A DNA stretch of 64,000 nucleotides from Lysinibacillus sp. OF-1 (GTDB lineage Bacteria > Bacillota > Bacilli > Bacillales_A > Planococcaceae), in contig NZ_CP102798.1 of the NCBI RefSeq assembly GCF_028356935.1, positions 1,612,001 through 1,676,000 of the forward strand. The letters are read 5' to 3'. The position numbers were made by a program, and so were the translations under genes. The notes beneath the pieces were generated by a model. The model was not told the DNA's origin. It did not search any database and worked only from the letters and a program-made list of their open reading frames with translations. Every line of letters starts with the position of its first letter. Within the stretch, counting starts at the first letter, position 1. This document shows positions 52,379 to 60,974 of the stretch, piece by piece.

Positions 52379-52997
52379 AATAAAATGCTGCAAAAGCAAG
52401 CAGTAACATCAACAAACCACTAATTACTGTGCCAAATTGCCCTATAGTAAATGAACTAACCTGAACATCAGCGACCTTACTTCCTAATTTGACTCCTGCC
52501 CAAACAGTAATAAAGCTCCCGATTGCAGCTGTTAACGAAATGACAACAGGTGAAAGTCCGAGTAGGCCAGCGCCCACACCATTTGTAAGTGCATTTGCTG
52601 ATAATGCAATACCAAGAAGTATAGATTCTCCCCAGCCGATTTCATCAGACTTATTAAAATCAGCTTCCTCAGGGTTTTTAAAAATACTTTGCCCATTTTT
52701 GGGCTGTAACGCCTCTTTTGAAGGTTCATTTTTACGTGGTTTAGCTAAAAGAATGATGCGAATTCCAATGATAAATAACAATAAGGCTCCAAAGATTACA
52801 GGAAGCATACCTGGAAGAATAGTCGAGAGCCAAACCCCAAACGTAATGCCTCCCATACTCATAACAAAGCATATAATTGCTATTAATAAATTTTTCCCAA
52901 AACTAACATGTATCTTTCGAATCCCGTAAGAGAGCCCTACGCCTAAATTATCTATACTTGATGAAAGCGTAAAAGCTAAAATGATTAACCAAGTCAC
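52377..52997 (-). CDS. ytaF: Sporulation membrane protein YtaF (MntP-like superfamily)
   Basis: 206 residues with six predicted membrane helices in two similar halves (SSSIDNLGVGLSYGIRKI; ALSANALTNGVGAGLLGL), separated by a charged loop. This is the YtaF pattern, related to the MntP/LysE-like exporters; the Asp and Asn in the repeated motifs are the likely ion-binding residues. Its exact cargo is unknown. GTG start with AGGGGTG upstream. Two direct TGTTGACA boxes lie in its upstream region. Confidence 0.8.
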   Translation of the reverse strand: MTWLIILAFTLSSSIDNLGVGLSYGIRKIHVSFGKNLLIAIICFVMSMGGITFGVWLSTILPGMLPVIFGALLLFIIGIRIILLAKPRKNEPSKEALQPKNGQSIFKNPEEADFNKSDEIGWGESILLGIALSANALTNGVGAGLLGLSPVVISLTAAIGSFITVWAGVKLGSKVADVQVSSFTIGQFGTVISGLLMLLLAFAAFY

Positions 52998-53034
52998 AGC
53001 TTACACCCCTTATTTTTTTATATCATATTATTTA

Positions 53035-53073
53035 TGTTGACAATTGGTGCCTGTTTTCCTAAAATTGTTGACA
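53035..53073. promoter_or_regulatory. Two TGTTGACA boxes upstream of ytaF
   Basis: TGTTGACA occurs at 53035-53042 and 53066-53073, 31 bases apart (about three helical turns) and in the same orientation. The same octamer forms the core of the palindrome at 52353-52371, suggesting one regulator for both units. Confidence 0.45.
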
Positions 53074-53390
53074 AAAAAGCAACGGTTATGCCACTTAAAA
53101 AAACTCGTCCATTATTGAGCACCATTGTTTTGTTTCATGTACTTACAATGTATTAATTAAGTGTCCTTCGATTTTGGAATAAAAAAAGACCCAATCCAAG
53201 CCTAATAGACAAAGAATCGGAGCTTTCGGTTTTCATTATTTTTTTACTTATTTTAACAGGGGAATCCAGACTACTGCCTTGTACAATTTTCCGAACAGTT
53301 TTCATTTTGTTAGAAGTATTGGTTTGAAGTCTATTGCCTGTAAATTTTTTCTTCAAGTGACTTAGATTTCTGTGAATCAATGGACAGAGC
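53074..53390. other. AT-rich stretch with no recognisable gene
   Basis: About 315 bases. A minus-strand open frame of 75 codons lies here but has no ribosome binding site and no family I recognise, so I do not call it. Confidence 0.4.
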
Positions 53391-53438
53391 AGAAGTACCT
53401 GTTACATTAACATGACTATTGATAATGGAAAGTACCAC
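53391..53438 (-). pseudogene. Remnant of a DUF4183 gene (5' end only)
   Basis: Read on the minus strand, GTG-V-L-S-I-I-N-S-H-V-N-V-T-G-T-S corresponds to the start MALSIINIHVNVTGTS of the intact gene at 53633-53953. The similarity ends after about 48 bases, the start codon has changed, and the frame soon stops. This is a decayed paralogue. Confidence 0.65.
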
Positions 53439-53472
53439 CGATTTACGCCCTTTAGGGTCTTTATTTCATGGT

Positions 53473-53626
53473 GAAGCCTGTCTGTGCAATCTAAAAAATA
53501 AAAGTGGCTGCTTAAACTCTATGTATTCATGGAGATAGGCGTCATGAGCTAGACTATTGTAAGCGCTCAGAGAGCTACTACAATTGTAAAATAGATGCCC
53601 TAAGAGAGTTTAGGGCATCTATTTTA
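53473..53626 (+). pseudogene. Decayed duplicate of the pxpA 3' end and its terminator
   Basis: The segment aligns along its length with 49818-49983: it repeats GTCTGTGCAATCTAAAAAA, CTCTATGTATTCATGGAGAT, a GAGCTAGACTAT-like stretch and the GATGCCCTAA / TTAGGGCATC hairpin. Small deletions break the frame, so it encodes nothing. Its hairpin (about 53590-53623) probably now terminates the convergent DUF4183 gene. Confidence 0.85.
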
Positions 53627-53632
53627 GTTAGG

Positions 53633-53953
53633 TTAGGTAGTTGTGACTAATTCAACTGCTTCAAGCACAATTGGTGTACCAGCAGAAAGTGATGCTGTAA
53701 CAGTGTTGAATGTAACTTCAGTTGCAGAAACTGTATAAGCATCACCCTCCTGTAGAACGCCATTGATATATAAATTATAGTAGCCGTTTGTAACTACTGG
53801 AAATGCAGTTGCCGCTGTACCGCTATCATCTAAAAAAGTTGTAGCAGCGACTGTAGTACCATCTGTAATGGCAAGAGGTGCAGCTAAAACGTTAAAAAAT
53901 CGTGTAGATGTACCTGTGACATTGACATGAATATTAATAATGGAAAGTGCCAT
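53633..53953 (-). CDS. DUF4183 protein
   Basis: 106 residues, Thr/Ala/Val-rich and beta-structured (NVTGTSTRFFNVLAAPL, NGYYNLYINGVLQEGDAYTV, GTPIVLEAVEL). DUF4183 proteins are found in spore-forming Bacillales and are linked to spore-surface proteins; function is not proven. The ATG at 53953 follows a perfect AAAGGAGGTG. A second family member lies just upstream. Confidence 0.8.
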   Translation of the reverse strand: MALSIINIHVNVTGTSTRFFNVLAAPLAITDGTTVAATTFLDDSGTAATAFPVVTNGYYNLYINGVLQEGDAYTVSATEVTFNTVTASLSAGTPIVLEAVELVTTT

Positions 53954-53977
53954 ATGATTCACCTCCTTTCTTGGATA

Positions 53978-54400
53978 TTAATTTGTCATAAAGCCAAGCG
54001 ATTCAATGATAATGGGTGTGCCTCGATACAAAGTGGCATTGTAGGGTACGATTGTTAAGGCGGCTGGTGTTATGGTGTAAATGCCACCTTCTTGCATCAC
54101 CGCATTAATATAAAGATTGACGTAACCGTTTGGCGAGAAGAGGGTAAACTCTGTAATATTGTCAGCATTATCATTCCAGAAGAGAGTCGCTGGCAGCGTG
54201 ACCCCATTTGTTAGATCAAGATCGGCTGTGACGATATAAAAATAGCGGTGGATAATCGGCAAAATAGTGCCCTCTGGAACGATAGGAGGAGGGACGATGG
54301 GCGTGCCGTTTGTTGCTTTGATACGGGGCCAGAAAAATCGATCCTCACAGTGACACGGACAACTTTTTTCTATGATTCGATGAGACTTAGGATTCAGCAT
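53978..54400 (-). CDS. DUF4183 protein with Cys/Pro-rich N-terminus
   Basis: 140 residues. The C-terminal 90 residues are DUF4183 (RYFYIVTADLDLTNG, NGYVNLYINAVMQEGGIYTI, RGTPIIIESLGF). The N-terminus has a CPCHCED cluster and a Pro-rich linker (TPIVPPPIVPEG). The cysteines could cross-link it into a spore coat or exosporium layer, which is inference. Probably co-transcribed with the downstream paralogue, 24 bases away. Confidence 0.78.
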   Translation of the reverse strand: MLNPKSHRIIEKSCPCHCEDRFFWPRIKATNGTPIVPPPIVPEGTILPIIHRYFYIVTADLDLTNGVTLPATLFWNDNADNITEFTLFSPNGYVNLYINAVMQEGGIYTITPAALTIVPYNATLYRGTPIIIESLGFMTN

Positions 54401-54663
54401 GTGCGATCACACTCCATTCTTAAAAAATAACCTTTGCCCCGAATACATTTACTATAAAATATGAAGAAAATAGCAAGAGAACTAGTTGACCATCTATCAT
54501 TTGAGGAAGATTATTTCGGATCATCAAGATTTTATGATGGGACTTATTAGGATAGAAACGTTGGCATACATGCTTTTTACCGTAAATTAGTGTTATACTT
54601 TGCTAGTTGAATAAGGTAGAATACTAATTATGAATAATTAACGAAAAAGGGGTAACTGGTTTC

Positions 54664-57600
54664 ATGAAAGATTTTGAACAACAATTGGAGGAGCTATTAA
54701 AGCAAGCTTCTTTGCAATACATAATCTATCAGCATAATGGTGATACAGAACGCATGGATAAAACCTCTCTTTTTGCTCGAAAAATTCAGCAAAAAGAGTA
54801 TGTGATTGGCTTTGCGGGTCATTTCTCTGCTGGGAAGTCGAGTATGATTAATGCGCTGTCTGGTGAAAACTTACTGGCATCTAGTCCAATTCCAACAAGT
54901 GCGAATATCGTAAAAGTGCATAAATCAGAGGAAGATTTTGCAATTGTCTATATGCACAATGAAAAGCCTGTGAAATTTGAGGCAGGCTATGATTTTAAAA
55001 CAGTAAAAGAGCTTAGTAAGAATGGGGATTTAGTGTCACAAATCGAAATTGGGCACAGTGCCTCTACACTACCACTAGGCGTTACTGTCATGGATACGCC
55101 AGGAGTAGACTCCACAGATGATGCACACCGTATGTCAACGGAATCGGCGCTCCATATTGCAGATATCGTATTTTATACAATGGATTATAACCATGTGCAG
55201 TCGGAACTGAATTTCCAATTTACAAAGCAATTAATGAAATACAATCCAAACGTTTATTTAATTGTCAATATGATTGATAAGCATAAAGATAATGAATTGA
55301 GCTTTGAAGACTTTAAAGCAACGGTTCATCAATCCTTTGCCGCATGGGGCGTTGTGCCGAAGGGTGTATTTTTCACATCATTGAGAGAGCCTGAACATCC
55401 ACATAATGATTTTGAGGTCGTAAAGAACATCGTGATGGACAGTATGAATGATTGGCAGGAGCAGCTTGTACAAACGGCAACGAATACATTGCGTTTACTG
55501 CAAAGTGAGCATGACCATTATTTAATGGAAGAAAGACAGGATCGTTTAACTATTGATGAAGAAATTTTAAGTGCGGACGACTGGGCACACCATCAAGATA
55601 TTTTGGAGCAATACAATAAATTAAATCGTCAAGTTGAATTATTCTCAGTAGAGGCATGGAATGAAACATTTGAGGAGCAACGGAAGGAACTACTAGCCAA
55701 TGCAGCCATCATGCCAGCTGATGTACGTGATCGCCTCCGCCTTTATTTAGAAAGTGTGCAGGAGGGCTTTAAAGTAGGGGGACTCTTTACAGCGAAGAAA
55801 AAAACAGAGGAAGAGCGTAACCGTCGTAAAGAGGATGCATATAGTGCCTATCAGAACGTCGTTCATGCACAAATTACTGGGCATTTAAAAGGACTTATGA
55901 AAAAAGCATTAAAAGATGTAGGTGCATTAAATGAAGAGCGTGCTTCCGCCATTGATGCCTATGTATTTGACTTACCTTTTTCATTGATTGAGCAGCAAGT
56001 TCAAACTGGTGCCCTGTTAACAGGTGATGCTGTGTTAAACTTCGCCAACCGTGTCGCGGAGGCAACGAAGCGCTACTTTATTCAGGAAACAGATAGCTGG
56101 AAAAATGCGCAAGCAACAACGCTTGAAGCTGTGGCAACAGAAACGGCTGCACCATCAAAATTAAAAATGGCGGGTATGCAAGACAAAGTGGATGCAATTA
56201 AGGCAGTGCTTGAAATCGAAGGCTATCAGCAATATAGTGCAAGCATTATGCATCAAGCGAGCAATGAAATCCGTAAAGTTGCGAATCAGCAGCTAGCCAA
56301 TTGGGCACAGTCATTTAAGCAAGATTTAGCCGATATACGTTTGTTTGATGAGTCCATGCTGAAGCCAAAAGAGCAGGTCATCGAACAAGAGGAAACGCAG
56401 CAAGCCATCAGTGCAACGACTCTTCCAATCGATGGTGTGATTAATCGCGCACTGCATACAGCCAATGCAGTCAAAGAGGTTCAAGGCTTTGCAGAAGTTG
56501 CCCATTACCTTGAAAATAAAGTGGAACGTTTACAGAAAAAAGATTTTACGATTGCTTTGTTTGGCGCATTTAGTGCAGGGAAATCATCCTTCTCCAATGC
56601 CTTAATGGGTGCAAAGGTGTTACCTGTATCACCGAACCCAACAACAGCAGCCATCAATAAAATTCGTCCAGTAACACCAGAGCATCCACATGAAACGGCC
56701 GATGTACAGCTTAAAACAGCCGAGCAAATGCTAGAGGATATTCAAGGCTCGTATGCGGCAATTGGCTTGTCTGTAGCTTCGTTGGAGGAAGCCTATAATC
56801 GTGCTGATGAAGGGCTTGCCGTTCAGTTAACGGATGAACGTTTAAATGTTCATAAGTCATTTATTCGTGCCTATAAGGAAGGCTATCCAACATTTAAATC
56901 TGAGCTTGGTACGATCATTCGTGTAGGCCGTGAAGAATTTGAAAAATTTGTGGCGCAAGAAAACAAATCATGCTTTGTTGATAATATTGATTTCTATTAC
57001 GATAGCCCATTGACACGCATGGGTGTGACACTTGTTGACACACCAGGAGCGGACTCGATTAATGCTCGTCATACAGGTGTAGCCTTTGAATATATTCGTA
57101 ATGCTGATGCCATCCTATTTATTACGTACTATAACCATGCCTTTGCTAAAGCTGACCGTGAGTTTTTAATTCAGCTTGGTCGTGTCAAGGATGCATTTGA
57201 ACTTGATAAAATGTTCTTTATTGTAAATGCCATTGATTTAGCAACAACAGAAGAAGAACAGGAAGACGTAAAAGGCTATGTTCGTTCAGAGTTACAACGT
57301 TTTGGCATTCGTTTCCCACGACTGTATGGGGTATCCAGTCTTTTAGCATTAAAAGAAAAAGTAGAAGGTGCTGATTTAACATCTGGCATGCCACCATTCG
57401 AAAGCGACTTCCATACATTTTTAAATGATGAATTAAGTGCCTTAGCAGTACAGGCTCTTGCAGAAGAAGTCGATAAAACAGAGCAACGTTTAGCCGATTT
57501 AATCGCACAAACGGAGGAAAACTTAAAACGTAAAGATGAGCGTTTAGAGGAATTAACAACACTTGAACAACATATCCAATCGAAGTTCAGCGTGCTCAAT

Positions 57601-58275
57601 ACAAGCATGCTAGAGAGTGAAACAAAGCAAGAGCTTGATGAGCTCCTGTATTATGTTCTCCAACGTGTCTATTATCGTTATCCTGAGTTCTTTAAGGAAG
57701 GTTATAATCCTTCGACATTTGCTGCGATGCCAGCACAGCAAGCATTGGAGCATGCACTGAAGGAAGTGATGCAAAGCTTGCGTTTTGATTTTACACAAGA
57801 AATGCGTGTCACAAACTTCCGTTTATCACAGTTCATAAGCAAGAAAATGCAGCAACGCTTCAAAGATGAGGTGCGTGAGCTGAAAGAGTTGAATAGAAGC
57901 TTCTCGTTCCTAAACTTTGAATCTTCAGAGCCAAATTTACTGGATTTTGAAGGGCCATTCACAGATATTTCAAAATATACTAGCGTAAAATCTCACTTCC
58001 GCAATCAAAAAGCTTTCTTTGAGAAGAATGAAAAAATAAAGTTGAGCGAGGCGCTGGAAGCTGTAACAAAACCAGATGCACAAGATTATTTAGATGCACA
58101 GAAAGTTTTTCTTATGACATGGGCCATTACGTTTATTGCAGAGGAAGCCGAAAAATTACGTTTATATATTTATCATCAAGCGCTTGAACAAATTGAGACA
58201 GAAAGACTTGCCTTACAAGAAGAGAGCCGTTTAGCTTCTTGGAAAGCAATTTACGCACAATTACAATACGCATGA
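54664..58275 (+). CDS. dynA: Double dynamin-like GTPase DynA
   Basis: 1203 residues, close to Bacillus DynA (1193). Two complete dynamin units are fused head to tail. The first has P-loop GHFSAGKSS (residues 52-60) and DTPGVDST; the second has GAFSAGKSS near residue 640 and DTPGADSI near 795. Long helical stalks follow each GTPase. DynA tethers and fuses membranes and protects the cell against membrane damage and phage. The gene has its own upstream region; ATG 54664 follows AAAAGGGGTAACTGGTTTC. The sulfurtransferase gene starts ten bases after it. Confidence 0.94.
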   Translation: MKDFEQQLEELLKQASLQYIIYQHNGDTERMDKTSLFARKIQQKEYVIGFAGHFSAGKSSMINALSGENLLASSPIPTSANIVKVHKSEEDFAIVYMHNEKPVKFEAGYDFKTVKELSKNGDLVSQIEIGHSASTLPLGVTVMDTPGVDSTDDAHRMSTESALHIADIVFYTMDYNHVQSELNFQFTKQLMKYNPNVYLIVNMIDKHKDNELSFEDFKATVHQSFAAWGVVPKGVFFTSLREPEHPHNDFEVVKNIVMDSMNDWQEQLVQTATNTLRLLQSEHDHYLMEERQDRLTIDEEILSADDWAHHQDILEQYNKLNRQVELFSVEAWNETFEEQRKELLANAAIMPADVRDRLRLYLESVQEGFKVGGLFTAKKKTEEERNRRKEDAYSAYQNVVHAQITGHLKGLMKKALKDVGALNEERASAIDAYVFDLPFSLIEQQVQTGALLTGDAVLNFANRVAEATKRYFIQETDSWKNAQATTLEAVATETAAPSKLKMAGMQDKVDAIKAVLEIEGYQQYSASIMHQASNEIRKVANQQLANWAQSFKQDLADIRLFDESMLKPKEQVIEQEETQQAISATTLPIDGVINRALHTANAVKEVQGFAEVAHYLENKVERLQKKDFTIALFGAFSAGKSSFSNALMGAKVLPVSPNPTTAAINKIRPVTPEHPHETADVQLKTAEQMLEDIQGSYAAIGLSVASLEEAYNRADEGLAVQLTDERLNVHKSFIRAYKEGYPTFKSELGTIIRVGREEFEKFVAQENKSCFVDNIDFYYDSPLTRMGVTLVDTPGADSINARHTGVAFEYIRNADAILFITYYNHAFAKADREFLIQLGRVKDAFELDKMFFIVNAIDLATTEEEQEDVKGYVRSELQRFGIRFPRLYGVSSLLALKEKVEGADLTSGMPPFESDFHTFLNDELSALAVQALAEEVDKTEQRLADLIAQTEENLKRKDERLEELTTLEQHIQSKFSVLNTSMLESETKQELDELLYYVLQRVYYRYPEFFKEGYNPSTFAAMPAQQALEHALKEVMQSLRFDFTQEMRVTNFRLSQFISKKMQQRFKDEVRELKELNRSFSFLNFESSEPNLLDFEGPFTDISKYTSVKSHFRNQKAFFEKNEKIKLSEALEAVTKPDAQDYLDAQKVFLMTWAITFIAEEAEKLRLYIYHQALEQIETERLALQEESRLASWKAIYAQLQYA

Positions 58276-58285
58276 GGTGATTTAT

Positions 58286-59095
58286 ATGGGAAGAGTATTC
58301 AAATCAGTGGATGAAATACAGTTTGATGGCGTCCGTTTTATCGATGCTCGCTTCGATCTTCAGGACAAAGAAGCTGGAAAAAAAGCATTTGAAGAAGGAC
58401 ATGCAACTGGTGCTATTTATATTGATTTAGAACAACAGTTATCCGATATGGACAGTAAGGACGGCCGTCACCCGATGCCGAGCAAAGAAAAGTTGACTTC
58501 CGTATTTCAAGAATTAGGTTTACGCTATGAAGATCAAATTGTTGTCTACGACCAGGGAGCAGCCCCGTTCGCTCCGCGCGCCTGGTGGATGCTGACATAC
58601 GCTGGTTTCCCAAATGTAGTGATTGTCAATGGCGGTGCCCCTGCGCTAGAGGCAAAAATTCCGTTCACCAAGGATATTATAAAATATCCCCCAACGATCA
58701 TAGAATTTGATTGGAAGGATGAACTATATGCGCCACGCCAAGCGGTAAAGGCAATAGTAGACGGCGAAGTACAAGCAACCTTGCTCGATGCACGTGCAGC
58801 TGAACGTTATCGTGGCGAAATGGAACCACTGGATAAGGTAGCAGGCCATATTCCAACCGCAAAAAACTTTGACTGGGAGCAATTAAAGACAGACGGCCAA
58901 TTAAAAGCGAACGACGCATTACGCCAAAAAGTTACGCCTGATGAGCAGATTGTCGTCTACTGTGGTAGCGGCGTGACAGCCTCACCGTTATATGCAGTGC
59001 TAGCAGATGAAGGCTATGAAAACATCCAATTATATGTAGGCAGCTTCAGTGATTGGATTACCGCGTATGATGTGGAAAAAGGCACAAATGAATAA
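58286..59095 (+). CDS. Two-domain rhodanese / 3-mercaptopyruvate sulfurtransferase
   Basis: 269 residues with two rhodanese domains. The N-terminal domain is inactive (YDQGAAPFAPRAWW in place of the Cys loop); the C-terminal domain has the active cysteine in VVYCGSGVTAS. The CGSGVTA loop is the mercaptopyruvate type. It transfers sulfur to thiols or cyanide. ATG 58286 lies five bases after GAGGTGA. Confidence 0.9.
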   Translation: MGRVFKSVDEIQFDGVRFIDARFDLQDKEAGKKAFEEGHATGAIYIDLEQQLSDMDSKDGRHPMPSKEKLTSVFQELGLRYEDQIVVYDQGAAPFAPRAWWMLTYAGFPNVVIVNGGAPALEAKIPFTKDIIKYPPTIIEFDWKDELYAPRQAVKAIVDGEVQATLLDARAAERYRGEMEPLDKVAGHIPTAKNFDWEQLKTDGQLKANDALRQKVTPDEQIVVYCGSGVTASPLYAVLADEGYENIQLYVGSFSDWITAYDVEKGTNE

Positions 59096-59103
59096 ATAAA
59101 TTG

Positions 59104-59131
59104 AAACGCTCACTTCGGTGGGCGTTTTTTT
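59104..59131 (+). terminator. Terminator after the sulfurtransferase gene
   Basis: AACGCTCAC-ttcg-GTGGGCGTT followed by seven T. Confidence 0.88.
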
Positions 59132-59142
59132 AGCGCTTAGAG

Positions 59143-59270
59143 AAGTGGATAGAAAGCATAAATTGATGGATAGAACAGAAAAAGTAGTGGATAGAACGTG
59201 CAAAGTGATGGATAGAACAAAAAAAGTAGTGGATAGACTGCTCGAAGTATCAGATAGCACGATTAAAATA
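59143..59270. repeat. Second degenerate 21-bp tandem repeat array (6 to 7 units)
   Basis: Units TGATGGATAGAACAGAAAAAG, TAGTGGATAGAACGTGCAAAG and so on repeat every 21 bases, with TGA-type and TAG-type units strictly alternating. The core GGATAGA is the same as in the array at 8094-8320. Outer units are more diverged (TATCAGATAGCACG). It starts 12 bases after a terminator and ends before the AT-rich promoter region of the acyl-CoA dehydrogenase gene. Confidence 0.85.
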
Positions 59271-59366
59271 GAAAAACGTACCTAGAGAATTAAAAATAAA
59301 CACTGTTTACTTTTTAAATTTAAGATGCTAAAATATTCTTAAAATTTAGAAAAGGAGTGTGTATTG

Positions 59367-60941
59367 ATGCATGTTGGAGAAAAAACATATAGTTTTCGAG
59401 AATTTATTGACAAAAGAGATGCTATGAATGATTTAGATAATCCTTTTTTATTACAAGTTTTGCAACAGTTTTGTCATGAAACATGGGATGAGATGCTGCC
59501 GAGACTGGAGCCTTTTGTGAAAAAACTATCATCGGACTGGCGTGCAATAGCTGCTGAAAGTGCACGTCCGGAAAATCAGCCTAAAATAAGACATTACAAT
59601 GCATATAATGAGCGCATTGATCGCATTATTCGTTCAAACCAGATGCAACAAATGGAGAAAGACATATTTGGACAGGGTCTATTTTCTAAGGAACAGTTGA
59701 AAAATGAAGGGATCATTAAGCGCTTTTTTTTACATGGTAATGGAGAAGCTGGTATTACTTGTCCACTAGCATGTACAGACGGACTGGTTGCTTTAATCGA
59801 TCATTTCAAGGAGGAGGTTCCTGATGAAGTAAAGCGTATATATGAGCACGTGACAGAAGGCTATGAGGGACATTTTGGCATCGGTGCACAGTATATGTCA
59901 GAGATTCAAGGGGGATCAAACATTCCAGCGAATGTACTAATGGCTAAGCCTGAGGGCGATCATTATCGGTTATTTGGCAATAAATTTTTCTGCTCAGCGG
60001 TGCATGCCGATTATGCTGTAGTGACTGCGCGCATCGAGCACACTGATGATATTGCGGTGTTTATTGTACCTACTTGGCTTCAAGGGGATAAGGAAAAAGA
60101 GAAAAGAAATCATCACGTGATCAATCGTTTGAAATGGAAAATTGGTACTGCAGAGTTACCATCAGCAGAAATCGATTATCAAGGAGCTATTGCTTATCGC
60201 GTAGGCCCACAAAATAGAGGTGTTGCTCTTGCTGTTAGTATTGTTTTAACCCGCTCAAGGTTGGATATTGGATTTGCTAGTGGTGCTTTTTTAATGAGAG
60301 CAGCACAAGAAGCTAAGCTATACGCAAGCTTTAGATCAGTATTTGATCGGCGCATTGATGAATTTCCAATGGCTGCAGCACAGCTTGAGGATTTAGAATA
60401 TGCCGCTAAACGTATTGTAGGCTCAGCCTTTCATATTTACCAAGCGTTTCTTCAAACACAACAAGAACCTAATACTCTTGAAGCGTTCGTTGTGCGTGAA
60501 TTAATTTTATTGCAAAAAATTTATGCTTCTAAAGAAGCTGTAGATAAGCTAAGGTTGGCTATTTCTATTTTTGGTGGACATGGGGCGATTGAAGATTTTT
60601 CAGTCATTCCAAGATTGTTTAGAGATAGTCTAGTGAATGAATTATGGGAGGGGCCAAGAAATGTTTTATTATCTCAGATATATAGAGATCTTGTGAAGAT
60701 GAGACCGCAAATTTCTATTTATGATTTAATTGCTAGTATTCTTGTAGATAGCTCGGCGAAGGAAGTAAAGCGGTTTGCAGAGCAAATCGAACAATTAATG
60801 CAAGTGAATTTAACCGCGTTACCAAACTTTGAAAATCGACAAGCAGCAAGGAAATGGGAACAAATCTGGGAAGAGATTTTTACCTTATTCCAGGAGCAAA
60901 CGATAAAGGATATAAAGGATTTACCAATTGCACTAGATTAA
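59367..60941 (+). CDS. Acyl-CoA dehydrogenase family protein (AidB-like size)
   Basis: 524 residues of the acyl-CoA dehydrogenase fold (QYMSEIQGGSNIPANVLMAK in the flavin region, SRLDIGFASGAFLMRA, IFGGHGAIEDFSVIPRLFRD, LWEGPRNVLLSQIYRD). The longer N- and C-terminal parts resemble the AidB branch. Substrate is not deducible. It lies 33 bases before an acyl-CoA ligase gene, so the pair likely activates and oxidises a carboxylic acid. ATG 59367 follows AAAAGGAG. Confidence 0.85.
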   Translation: MHVGEKTYSFREFIDKRDAMNDLDNPFLLQVLQQFCHETWDEMLPRLEPFVKKLSSDWRAIAAESARPENQPKIRHYNAYNERIDRIIRSNQMQQMEKDIFGQGLFSKEQLKNEGIIKRFFLHGNGEAGITCPLACTDGLVALIDHFKEEVPDEVKRIYEHVTEGYEGHFGIGAQYMSEIQGGSNIPANVLMAKPEGDHYRLFGNKFFCSAVHADYAVVTARIEHTDDIAVFIVPTWLQGDKEKEKRNHHVINRLKWKIGTAELPSAEIDYQGAIAYRVGPQNRGVALAVSIVLTRSRLDIGFASGAFLMRAAQEAKLYASFRSVFDRRIDEFPMAAAQLEDLEYAAKRIVGSAFHIYQAFLQTQQEPNTLEAFVVRELILLQKIYASKEAVDKLRLAISIFGGHGAIEDFSVIPRLFRDSLVNELWEGPRNVLLSQIYRDLVKMRPQISIYDLIASILVDSSAKEVKRFAEQIEQLMQVNLTALPNFENRQAARKWEQIWEEIFTLFQEQTIKDIKDLPIALD

Positions 60942-60974
60942 TATGTGGACAAAAATTGTTTAGGGGTGACAATT

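Noticed and set aside
53153-53380. 75-codon minus-strand frame between ytaF and the DUF4183 genes
   Set aside because: No ribosome binding site, no recognised family, and it sits in a mosaic of decayed fragments.
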